Source: Desulfofustis sp. PB-SRB1
GTDB lineage: Bacteria > Desulfobacterota > Desulfobulbia > Desulfobulbales > Desulfocapsaceae
DNA length: 64,000 bases
Direction: 5' to 3'
NCBI GenBank assembly: GCA_016722945.1
Contig: JAEQMT010000066.1
Location: forward strand, 124,001-188,000
Part shown: in pieces, positions 8,198 to 16,054 of the stretch
Position numbering within the stretch: position 1 is the first letter of the stretch
Layout of the letters: the number at the start of each line of letters is the position of its first letter
Made by a program: the position numbers and the translations under genes
Notes under the pieces: generated by a model
The model's database searches: none
Told to the model about the DNA's origin: nothing
Seen by the model: only the letters and a program-made list of their open reading frames with translations

Positions 8198-9442
8198 ATG
8201 AGGCTTGAAAAATTTTCATTCGGAACCGGCGATCGATTCGGTCGACAGGGTAGGGCTCAACTTGATGCGCTCATCACGGCACAACAAAGAGGAGTGAATA
8301 TCGCCATTGTCTGGAATAAATCGTACCGCGAACATACCATTGTCGGAACCAGCCAGGCTGACGTGCGCAGGGAGGCTGATGCGGCGGTTGAGAGTCGCGG
8401 CTATACCGGTGCATATCATGTTGATGCTGATCATATCGGTATGGCCACCGTTGACGCCTTTCTTGATTATAGCGACTTTTTTACGATAGATGTGGCCGAC
8501 TTCATCGGCGAGCGGGGCGATGACCGCGACCTGGCAACGTTTATTGGAAAATATGAAAAGCAGTGTGGTGAATTATGGATTGACGGAATCGCCGCACCGC
8601 TTGCGATATCAAAAGAAAAGCTCCGCCACGTCGCGGAAAAATACCTTTTTGCGACCAAGCACGCGGCTGATATCTATTTCTACATTAAAAACAAGAAGGG
8701 ATCCGACCAATTTATCACCGAAGTCTCCATGGATGAAACCGCCGACCCGCAGACTCCGGAAGAATTGTTGTTTATCCTCGCCGCACTCAGCGATTACGGG
8801 GTACCCGTTCAGACAATAGCGCCAAAATTTACCGGCAGGTTCAACAAAGGAGTCGACTATCAGGGAGACCTTGCCTCTTTTGCCACTGAATTCAATCAAC
8901 ATATCTGCGTGCTGCGCAATGCCGCCGGTAGTTTCAATCTGCCCGCAAATCTGAAATTAAGCGTTCATACCGGCAGCGACAAGTTCTCCATCTACCCGGT
9001 CATTCGCAAAGCCATGGAACGGCATCAGGCAGGAATACACCTTAAAACCGCGGGAACCACCTGGCTGGAGGAGTTGATCGGGCTTGCCGAGGCAGGGGGA
9101 TCCGCCCTTGATCTGGTCAAAGAGATCTATTCAAGGGCCTGGGTCAGATTTGACGAACTGTGCGCTCCTTACGTTTCGGTAATCGACATTGACAAAGAGC
9201 GGCTCCCGGTTCCGGAAACGTTCAGCCGATGGCACGGCCCGCGGGTTGCCCGGGCCATCCGCCATGATCGTCTCTGTCCCGAGTATGACAAAAACATCAG
9301 GCAATTGTTACATGTCGGATTCAAGATTGCCGCGGAGCTGGGTGATCCCTATCTAAAGGCCCTGAGCGATCACCAGGAGATTATCGGTACAAATGTCTTT
9401 GCAAATCTTTTTGACAAGCATCTGACCCCCTTGTTTCTATGA
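8198..9442 (+). CDS. uxaE: tagaturonate/fructuronate epimerase
   Basis: UxaE-family enzyme of 414 residues, first characterised in Thermotoga, which epimerises D-tagaturonate to D-fructuronate so that galacturonate can enter the glucuronate branch. Family hallmarks are the N-terminus FGTGDRFGRQG, VWNKSYREHTIVGT, YHVDADHIGM, FFTIDVADFIGE and HTGSDKFSIYPV. A 248-bp gap without a gene separates it from uxaC. With UxaE present, no UxaB/UxaA altronate branch is required, consistent with their absence here. The ribosome binding site is weak, but the N-terminus agrees with the family. Confidence 0.9.
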   Translation: MRLEKFSFGTGDRFGRQGRAQLDALITAQQRGVNIAIVWNKSYREHTIVGTSQADVRREADAAVESRGYTGAYHVDADHIGMATVDAFLDYSDFFTIDVADFIGERGDDRDLATFIGKYEKQCGELWIDGIAAPLAISKEKLRHVAEKYLFATKHAADIYFYIKNKKGSDQFITEVSMDETADPQTPEELLFILAALSDYGVPVQTIAPKFTGRFNKGVDYQGDLASFATEFNQHICVLRNAAGSFNLPANLKLSVHTGSDKFSIYPVIRKAMERHQAGIHLKTAGTTWLEELIGLAEAGGSALDLVKEIYSRAWVRFDELCAPYVSVIDIDKERLPVPETFSRWHGPRVARAIRHDRLCPEYDKNIRQLLHVGFKIAAELGDPYLKALSDHQEIIGTNVFANLFDKHLTPLFL

Positions 9443-9503
9443 TGCGATTCACCGCCGAAAAGAGGCGTTGCTCACCCACGTTACAATCAAGGTGCCCTCA
9501 CAT

Positions 9504-9541
9504 CTTATTCAATTTTGCGTTCAAGATGCGCTTAATATATA
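9504..9541 (+). repeat. IS630 left terminal inverted repeat
   Basis: 38-bp end with ATTTTGCGTTCAAGATG and TTAATATATA; the transposase stop codon lies within it. Confidence 0.75.
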
Positions 9542-10575
9542 TTTCCAACCAGTCAAAGACTGGAGTGCTTCTGGCGAGTCTTCCATACGCCACAGGCCAA
9601 GCGCCAGTTGTGCGATGACAGCATCAAGACAATCAAATAGTTTGTTGGCAAATTCTTTCTCGCGTAACTCATCCCAGAGCCGCTCGGCCGGGTTTAACTC
9701 AGGTGAATACGGTGGTAAACGAACCAGCGCCATGTTAGCGGGGAGTTCCAGATCCTTAGAGCGATGCGAGGGAGCACCATCGAATACCATGATAATGAAT
9801 TCCCGAGGATACTTCCGTGCTATTTGATCAAGAAAAACATTCATGGTCTCCGTCTTCATTGATGAGCCCACCATCCAATCAAGGCTGCCATCCGCCGGTG
9901 TTACCCCGGCATAGGCGTATACGTATTCCCTGACCAAAGATGATGCAACCAATGGCCGCATGGGAAAGGGCACCCAGCAGCGACGAGGGTCGTTTATCCT
10001 CCCAAACCGAGCCTCGTCCTGGAACATTACGCGTACCGGTAAGTCTGTGGTGTTTTTCCCCGCTGCTTCCGCCACTGTTTGGCAGAATTTTTTTTAAAGT
10101 CGTCTTGCGCTGCCGCATCACGTTTTGGATGGTAGGTGTCGGGTGCAATCTTGCGCCAACCATGCCGGGCGAGTAACCGATATACGGTAGAAGGAGCTAT
10201 GGTACGCCCACATGCTTGTATAAGTGCTTTATGGATCGGTGGCACAATCAACACGCCGCCTTTTTCCGCTTCGGCCACCCATGGTTCAAGAAACGCTTTT
10301 TCTTCTTCAACCGTCATGAGTTGTCGGCGTCTGCCACCCCACTTTCTTTTTTGCTCGGCAGTGCCGTCGACTCGTTGGCGAATCTCTTTTTGCATCCTGA
10401 GAATTGTCGCGATACTCACGCCAAGTGATTCACCCGTGCCGGCATTGGTGAGTCCATGTTGCTTGGGGAGCAAGACGCTGAGTCCGGTACGGAGCTCTCT
10501 GGCGGTCTTTGCGCGCTTAACAAGGCGCATTGCTTCTTGCTCCATTTCCGTGGTAATTTGCGCTGGTCGTGCCAT
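9521..10575 (-). CDS. IS630-family transposase, produced by -1 frameshift
   Basis: Two overlapping frames encode the DNA-binding and catalytic parts. The first (10575 to 10027, 182 residues) has a helix-turn-helix (GESLGVSIATILRMQKEI) and a winged domain (APSTVYRLLARHGWRKI). The second (to 9521) has the DDE catalytic core: MFQDEARFGR, FDGAPSHRSK and LPPYSPELNPAERLWDEL. Reading through a run of eight A with a -1 slip joins DFKK to KFCQTVAEAAG and gives one protein of about 350 residues, the normal IS630 length. Without slippage the first frame ends in TAA at 10027. The stop lies inside the left inverted repeat. Confidence 0.88.
10088..10095 (-). other. programmed -1 ribosomal frameshift site (A8 run)
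   Basis: Eight consecutive T on the plus strand read as A8 in the transposase mRNA. The zero frame reads TTT AAA AAA AAT. The -1 frame is open from inside the run through the whole DDE domain, and it is closed by TAA immediately upstream, so slippage must occur in the run. A sequencing miscount of the homopolymer is the alternative. Confidence 0.7.
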
Positions 10576-10629
10576 GGCGTGCCCGCCTCCTTGGAGAAAG
10601 AGTGTTGCAGAAAATGGTTGCAGGCACAG

Positions 10630-10667
10630 TATATATTAATATCATCTTGAATGCAAAATAGAATTAG
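10630..10667 (-). repeat. IS630 right terminal inverted repeat
   Basis: 38-bp inverted counterpart of the left end, six mismatches, 54 bp upstream of the transposase start at 10575. Confidence 0.75.
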
Positions 10668-10876
10668 TTGTTGGCAAAAGCGCACCTTCAGGGGCGAAAA
10701 ACCACGCATGGCAGCCTCTGCAGCCGACTCAACGGTGCCGGCGGGAAGCCAAAGGGGCAAGCACGATACGCTAGATGTGATGTAACGGAAAACGAGTTTT
10801 GATCCGGTGGAGTTTGTTTGTGGGTGGAACTCGTGATACAGGCCATGTCGAACAACTTTCATGGCGGGAGAAAATA

Positions 10877-11866
10877 ATGCGGAAGACCTTTACCTTTGTT
10901 ATTATCGGCTCCGGCATGATCAGCCGCAACTATTTTCAGGCCATGAAAAAGATAGATGCCGCCGAAATTGTCGGAGTAGTAAGCAGATCAGGCGCCGGGG
11001 CGGATCATATACCCGCGCATATCGAGGTTGCCACCGATATTTCCAGGATTAGCAAAGAATTTGATGCCGTCATTATAGCGACGCCAAACGGGCTCCATCA
11101 CGAGGGCGCAATCGCATCGGCCGCGCGTGGAAAGCATGTGCTGACCGAAAAACCCCTGGATATCACCGCCGCCAACATGGATCAGATGATTGGAGCCTGC
11201 GCCGCTCACAAGGTAAAACTCGGGGTCGTCTACCAACATCGTCTGAGCCCTGACTACCTGAGCATAAAAAAACTGCTTGAGGCGAAATCATTTGGCCGCA
11301 TCTACTGCGCCGATTTTGCCGTACGCTGCTGGCGGGACCAGGAGTACTATGATTCCGGGCAATGGCGGGGCACCTGGAAGGTGGACGGAGGTGGTCCTTT
11401 TATGCAACAGGCCTGCCATGAGCTTGATCTTTATACCTGGTTCTTCGGGATGCCGGAGGAGGTTGTTGCCTTTACCGGAACTTATGGACACACCATCGAG
11501 GTCGAAGATCATGGGGTCGCGATTTTTCGTCATGCCGACGGAATGGTGGGGAGTTTCATCGCTTCAACCGTAGCCTATCCCGGCTTTGATCCTTCTCTGG
11601 CCATGCACACTGAAAGGGGTACGGTCCTGATGACTAATGGGCGGATCACCGGATGGCATATTCGAGAAATGGAGAACCCTTCCCGTCAGCTCCACCAGCC
11701 GCTTCATTCAGCGGGGGCGAGCGCGGTCGTGAAGGACGTCTCAGGACACCAGGCGGTAATCGAAGAGTTTATCAGCGCGGTACAAGAAAACAGGGAACCG
11801 TTTATCTCGGGAGCGTCGGCCAGGGCTGCCACTGAGCTTGCCCTGAGGATTTACGGCGACCGGTAA
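10877..11866 (+). CDS. Gfo/Idh/MocA family oxidoreductase
   Basis: NAD(P)-dependent sugar or sugar-acid dehydrogenase, 329 residues. I chose the ATG at 10877 (MRKTFTF), preceded by GGGAG seven bases upstream; the open frame extends to 10799 without support. The Rossmann motif is IIGSGMISRNYF, followed by ATPNGLHH and the catalytic Lys in LTEKPLD; GGGPFMQQACHELDLYTW carries the usual His. It lies downstream of the IS element and 29 bp before the next dehydrogenase. A role in uronate or pectin sugar metabolism is inferred only from position. Confidence 0.88.
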   Translation: MRKTFTFVIIGSGMISRNYFQAMKKIDAAEIVGVVSRSGAGADHIPAHIEVATDISRISKEFDAVIIATPNGLHHEGAIASAARGKHVLTEKPLDITAANMDQMIGACAAHKVKLGVVYQHRLSPDYLSIKKLLEAKSFGRIYCADFAVRCWRDQEYYDSGQWRGTWKVDGGGPFMQQACHELDLYTWFFGMPEEVVAFTGTYGHTIEVEDHGVAIFRHADGMVGSFIASTVAYPGFDPSLAMHTERGTVLMTNGRITGWHIREMENPSRQLHQPLHSAGASAVVKDVSGHQAVIEEFISAVQENREPFISGASARAATELALRIYGDR

Positions 11867-11895
11867 CTGATGATGGACACTCACGGAGCATCTTA

Positions 11896-12795
11896 ATGAA
11901 TGAGTATCGACGGACAAAGATTGGCTTTATCGGCCTGGGGTTGATGGGATCGGCCATGGTTCAGCGTTTGCAAGCGCTGGGATATCCGCTGAATGTTGTC
12001 GCCCACCGTCAGCGGGCATCAATTGATGCCGCCGTTGGACAGGGCGCCGTTGAACTTCAGACGCCCGGTGAGGTGACGGCAGCAAGCGAGATCGTGATGC
12101 TCTGCGTGGACAATTCGAACTCCGTGGAAGCAATTATGCGCGGGGAGAACGGCGTGCTGAGCACCCTCGACACTCATCAGCTGGTAATCGATTTCGGCAC
12201 CTCACTGCCTTCCTCAACCACTGCTCTGGCAGCATCATGCCGGGATCAGGGAGCTGCCATGATGGATGCGCCTCTTGGCAGGACGCCGGCCCATGCGGTT
12301 GACGGGCTGTTAAATATCATGGCGGCAGGAACCCCGGAGGATTTTGCACGGGTCAAACCGATCCTGGAAGATCTTGGGGAACATGTTTTTTATGTGGGGC
12401 CGGTGGGCTCCGGACATACCTTGAAAATCATCAATAATTTTTTCGCCATGACCACCGCTTGCGCCATGTCCGAGGCTTTTGCCATGGCCGATCGTGCCGG
12501 ACTCACCCGTGAGATGCTCTATGAGGTGATGGCTGCCGGTCCCAATAAGTCCGGTATGATGGACTTTATCAAGGCGGCGGCCGTTGATGGTAAGCCGGAA
12601 CAACTTGCGTTCAGCATCGGCAATGGCCGCAAAGACGTCGGCTATTACACGAAAATGGCCGGCGACCTGCACGCTTCGAGCTTCATCGCTCCATCGGTGG
12701 AAAGCGTCTTGAACGCAGCCGATACTGCCGGGTGGGGCGACAGATATGTCTCTGAGATGGTTGACTTTATCGCCGGAACACTTGCTCACGACTAA
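11896..12795 (+). CDS. NAD(P)-dependent beta-hydroxyacid dehydrogenase (3-hydroxyisobutyrate dehydrogenase family)
   Basis: A 299-residue member of the family that includes 3-hydroxyisobutyrate dehydrogenase and tartronate semialdehyde reductase. The N-terminal cofactor motif is GFIGLGLMGSAM. DAPLGRTPAHA stands for the substrate loop usually written as DAPVSGG, so the loop departs from consensus. SGHTLKIINNF holds the catalytic Lys. A GGAG lies upstream of the ATG. It is paired with the Gfo/Idh gene and may process a sugar acid or a small aldehyde from uronate breakdown. The substrate cannot be told from sequence. Confidence 0.85.
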   Translation: MNEYRRTKIGFIGLGLMGSAMVQRLQALGYPLNVVAHRQRASIDAAVGQGAVELQTPGEVTAASEIVMLCVDNSNSVEAIMRGENGVLSTLDTHQLVIDFGTSLPSSTTALAASCRDQGAAMMDAPLGRTPAHAVDGLLNIMAAGTPEDFARVKPILEDLGEHVFYVGPVGSGHTLKIINNFFAMTTACAMSEAFAMADRAGLTREMLYEVMAAGPNKSGMMDFIKAAAVDGKPEQLAFSIGNGRKDVGYYTKMAGDLHASSFIAPSVESVLNAADTAGWGDRYVSEMVDFIAGTLAHD

Positions 12796-12923
12796 ATACT
12801 GTTGAAGATTTCGTCGCACTTAAACAGGGGTGTGCCGAAATACTCAAGTTGGTACAGCGGCCAACACGTTCGCCACGATCAGCGATCAGCCACCCGCGAC
12901 GCCATCTAGTCCCTGAAAACCAA

Positions 12924-14012
12924 TCAGGGCTTATGCGCCGCTCTGAACTCACGCATGAATGTAGCCAGTTTGTCTGCGCCTTCCGGTGGAAACGCATTGT
13001 ACATGGAGGCGCGACAGCCGCCGATGGAGCGATGACCTTTGAGTCCCACCAGCCCCTGAGCGGCCGCTTCTTTGATAAATCTTGCCTCAAGCTCCGCGCT
13101 GGGCAGGTTGAAGGCGATATTCATCACGGAGCGTGAGCCGGGTTCGGCGTGGCCGCGATAATACTCACCCTCGTCGATCAGCTCATAGATACTGGCCGCC
13201 TTGGCACGGTTGACCTGCTCAATTTTCTCAACCCCCCCCTGTTTTTGCAGCCATTTGCATACCTCGCCCACCATATAAATTGCCAGACAGGGCGGTGTAT
13301 TGAACATGGATTGTTTATCGGCATGGGTTTTATAGCGCAGCATGGTGGGGAGGGTGTCAGGTGCTTTGTCCAACAGATCATCGCGGATAATCACCACGGT
13401 AACCCCGGCCGGGCCGAGATTTTTCTGGGCTCCCGCGAAAATGATGCCGAATTGCGAGACATCGATTGGCCGCGACAGTATATCTGATGACATATCGCTC
13501 ACCAGGGTCACGCCTTTATCCGGCATAGTACCGAACTGGGTGCCGTAAATGGTATTGTTGGAGACAAAATAGAGGTACCGGGTATCGGTTGAAACAGCAT
13601 ATTCATCATGTAACGGTACCCGGTTGAATTGCTGATCCTCGCTGGAGTAGGGAACATCGATCTCACCAAAAGCGTTCGCTTCCTTGATTGCCTTTTTCGA
13701 CCAGGTACCGGTATTGAGGTAGGCCGCGCGTTGGCCAGGAGACAGCAGATTCATGGGAACCATGAAGAACTGCGAGGAAGCGCCGCCCTGCATGAACAGT
13801 ACATGGTAGTTTTTTGGTATCCCCAATAATTCGCGCAGTAGCGCTTCCGCCGTTTGGATGATTCCGGTAAACTCGGCGGAACGATGACTCATTTCAGCAA
13901 CACCGATGCCGGTCTCCTGATAATTGACTACATCGACGGAGGTTTGTTTGAGAACATCCAGGGGCAGGGCGGAGGGGCCCGGATTGAAATTGAAGACGCG
14001 CGATGCTGTCAT
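12924..14012 (-). CDS. serC: phosphoserine aminotransferase
   Basis: PLP enzyme of serine biosynthesis that converts 3-phosphohydroxypyruvate and glutamate to phosphoserine and 2-oxoglutarate. The 362 residues start at the ATG at 14012 (MTASRVFNFNPGPSALP), with GGAG six bases upstream; the extension to 14024 is less likely. Family marks include VLFMQGGASSQFFMVPMN, the PLP lysine in IFAGAQKNLGPAG, and the C-terminal GLKGHRSIGGCRASMYNA. Length equals that of Escherichia coli SerC. It stands alone, leftward, next to the trmL-type gene. Confidence 0.97.
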   Translation of the reverse strand: MTASRVFNFNPGPSALPLDVLKQTSVDVVNYQETGIGVAEMSHRSAEFTGIIQTAEALLRELLGIPKNYHVLFMQGGASSQFFMVPMNLLSPGQRAAYLNTGTWSKKAIKEANAFGEIDVPYSSEDQQFNRVPLHDEYAVSTDTRYLYFVSNNTIYGTQFGTMPDKGVTLVSDMSSDILSRPIDVSQFGIIFAGAQKNLGPAGVTVVIIRDDLLDKAPDTLPTMLRYKTHADKQSMFNTPPCLAIYMVGEVCKWLQKQGGVEKIEQVNRAKAASIYELIDEGEYYRGHAEPGSRSVMNIAFNLPSAELEARFIKEAAAQGLVGLKGHRSIGGCRASMYNAFPPEGADKLATFMREFRAAHKP

Positions 14013-14050
14013 GAATATCTCCATAAAATTAATGGTAGCTACATCGTTAT

Positions 14051-14488
14051 TCAGCCTTGTTGCTGACGAAGCGCCTCATATAATACAATACCGGTCGCCA
14101 TTGCAAGATTGAGGCTTCTAATATTGGGGTTGGCCATGGGCAGGGTGTAGCACAGCTCTTCGTAGAGGGTGATGATCGACTCGGGCAAGCCCTTGGTTTC
14201 TTTGCCGAAAATAAGAAAATCGCCCGGCCTGTAGACAGCCTCGGTGTAGGGGCGGGCAACCTTGGTGGTGAAAAATTTCAACTGGTGTTCGGGCTGGGCG
14301 CCAAGAAACTCTTCAAGGCTATGCCACTGCCTGATGGTGACGAAGCGCCAATAGTCCAGACCGGCCCGTTTCAGCTGCCTGTCCGTAATGGAAAAGCCAA
14401 GGGGATGAACGAGATGCAGGATTGCATTGGTGGCCCCGCACAGCCTGGCAATGGAGCCGGTATTGGGTGGTATTTCCGGCTCAACCAA
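14051..14488 (-). CDS. trmL: tRNA (cytidine(34)-2'-O)-methyltransferase, SPOUT family (TrmL/YibK)
   Basis: Small SPOUT methylase that modifies the wobble ribose in some tRNA-Leu. The sequence shows VEPEIPPNTGSIARLCGAT, the family's LVHPLGF segment, FGKETKGLPES, and the knot region LPMANPNIRSLNLA. The start is odd. The only standard initiator is TTG at 14488, yet the conserved first strand (FNIVLVEP) continues upstream in frame with no ATG or GTG before a stop. An ATA at 14515 with AAGG upstream may be a non-standard start, or there may be a base error. Confidence 0.88.
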   Translation of the reverse strand: MVEPEIPPNTGSIARLCGATNAILHLVHPLGFSITDRQLKRAGLDYWRFVTIRQWHSLEEFLGAQPEHQLKFFTTKVARPYTEAVYRPGDFLIFGKETKGLPESIITLYEELCYTLPMANPNIRSLNLAMATGIVLYEALRQQQG

Positions 14489-14673
14489 GACTATATTAAA
14501 ATATGAAGTATCTATTCTTTATACCTTTTACTCAGCGGTTAACGGATAATGCTGGAAATCTTCCAGCGATTGGTGGTGTTTCAACATTGCCAGAACCTTG
14601 GCAGCGGTGCATGAGTATTGTAGAAATGCATATACAATGAGAAACTATATCGCGCAAACCTCCTGATCCACCA

Positions 14674-15096
14674 ATGGACACCCACAAATCCCAGCCGCCA
14701 CGTGACAGCCGAGTGATTGTTCTGCTGATCGTTGCCATCACCATAGTGGTTGTGCATAATCCCTGGATCAATGCGCCGACGGAACAAGAAACGGAGCAAC
14801 CACTTGTGCTTGATTGGCAGGACAACGGATTTGTTATCCGGAAGGCAGGCAGCGATACGTATGTGGGCGATGTGCCGCCGATCACGGCGCCGTTTCGGTT
14901 TAAAAAAATACCCATTAACCAGGCAGATAGTGCGTTGTTGCAGACCATCCCCGGCATCGGGCCGAAACGAGCGGAAAAAATCATTAACTCCCGCTTACGT
15001 GAAGGCCCATTTGCCGATCAGGACGATCTTATGAGAGTCGACGGCATCGGCCCCAAGCGCTCGCAAAACTTGGCGCACCATATTCATTTTGATTGA
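14674..15096 (+). CDS. ComEA-like helix-hairpin-helix DNA-binding protein
   Basis: A 140-residue protein with one N-terminal membrane helix (about residues 13-28, VIVLLIVAITIVVVH), a linker, and a C-terminal double helix-hairpin-helix domain: INQADSALLQTIPGIGPKRA and DDLMRVDGIGPKRSQNL. This is the ComEA architecture of a membrane-anchored, periplasm-facing DNA-binding protein used in DNA uptake. Its 3' end overlaps the miaA start. No other competence genes lie nearby except comM-like at 42739, so a role in natural transformation is only suggested. Confidence 0.82.
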   Translation: MDTHKSQPPRDSRVIVLLIVAITIVVVHNPWINAPTEQETEQPLVLDWQDNGFVIRKAGSDTYVGDVPPITAPFRFKKIPINQADSALLQTIPGIGPKRAEKIINSRLREGPFADQDDLMRVDGIGPKRSQNLAHHIHFD

Positions 15097-16054
15097 AACA
15101 CCCCCACATCGGCGCCGACCCATTACGAACCCGGTTATCGCCGTGATGGGGCCGACGGGGGTCGGCAAAACTTCAGCCGCTATCGAGCTGGCGGAGCGTT
15201 TTAACGGTGAGATCATCAGTGTCGATTCCATGCAGGTATATCGTCACATGGATATCGGAACCGCCAAGGCTACTGCTCACCAGCAAGGCCGGGTTGCGCA
15301 TCATCTTATCGACGTGGTAAATCCGGATGAGATGTATCATGCCGCCTCTTTTGTCCGCGATTGTACCGCGGCCATCGATGCTATTCACCACCGGGGAGCG
15401 CTGCCGATCTTGGCGGGAGGAACGGGGCTCTACCTGCGAGCCATACGTTTCGGGTTGTTTGAAGACGGGGCAAGCGACCCCGCACTTCGATCCAGACTGC
15501 AAGAGGATGTACGGCGGCTGGGGAGTGCAGCCTTACATGGTCGGCTTGCCAAGATAGATCACGATGCGGCGGAATCCATCCATCCCAACGACACCAGCCG
15601 GATTATCAGAGCACTTGAAATTGTTGAGCTTACCGGGGCGTCCATTCGAGTCCATCATGACCGGCATAAAGGTTGCACTGATACCGGGATACTTACAAAT
15701 TTTCTCTGCTGTGCACTGAGTTGTGAACGAACGATACTGTATGAGCGCATTAACCAGCGAACCAGCAAGATGATGGAAGATGGGTTGGAAGATGAGGTCC
15801 GTCACTTGCTGGACATGGGATATACACCTGAGCTGAAATCCATGCAGGCGCTTGGCTATCGACATATGGTGTACCATATCAGTGGCCGGTGGGATATGGA
15901 CAAGACCATTGAACTGCTGGCCAGAGACACCAGACATTACGCCAAAAGACAGTTTACCTGGTTCAACAAGGAACCTGATGTAACATGGTTTGACCGAACC
16001 GACCGTGACGGATTGATTGGTGCGGTTGAATCTTTTCTGGCCAAAAACAACTGA
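15089..16054 (+). CDS. miaA: tRNA dimethylallyltransferase
   Basis: Transfers a dimethylallyl group to A37 of tRNAs reading UNN codons. Visible are the P-loop GPTGVGKT (residues 21-28), SVDSMQVYRHMDIGTAK, HHLIDVVNPDE, LAGGTGLYLRA and the C-terminal YAKRQFTWF. The TTG start at 15089 overlaps the comEA-like stop by eight bases. Its TGA shares a base with the recJ ATG. MiaB, which completes the ms2i6A modification, lies 3.7 kb downstream. Length 321 is typical. Confidence 0.97.
   Translation: MIETPPHRRRPITNPVIAVMGPTGVGKTSAAIELAERFNGEIISVDSMQVYRHMDIGTAKATAHQQGRVAHHLIDVVNPDEMYHAASFVRDCTAAIDAIHHRGALPILAGGTGLYLRAIRFGLFEDGASDPALRSRLQEDVRRLGSAALHGRLAKIDHDAAESIHPNDTSRIIRALEIVELTGASIRVHHDRHKGCTDTGILTNFLCCALSCERTILYERINQRTSKMMEDGLEDEVRHLLDMGYTPELKSMQALGYRHMVYHISGRWDMDKTIELLARDTRHYAKRQFTWFNKEPDVTWFDRTDRDGLIGAVESFLAKNN

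Larger units (their letters stand above)
9504..10667 (-). mobile_element. IS630-family insertion sequence, apparently intact
   Basis: An element of about 1.16 kb bounded by imperfect 38-bp inverted repeats at 9504-9541 and 10630-10667 that differ at six positions. The terminal cores are ATTTTGC followed by TTCAAGATG and TTAATATATA. TA dinucleotides flank both ends (9506-9507 and 10665-10666), as expected for TA-targeting IS630 elements, though they are offset by one base in the alignment, so exact ends are uncertain. It carries one transposase gene in two overlapping frames. It separates uxaE from the downstream Gfo/Idh gene. Confidence 0.85.

Noticed and set aside
9489-10688. AAGGTGC inverted pair just outside the IS630 ends as the true termini
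   Set aside because: The 7-base match is separated from the long 38-bp inverted repeats by unrelated sequence of different length on each side. The inner repeats give the expected TA flanks.
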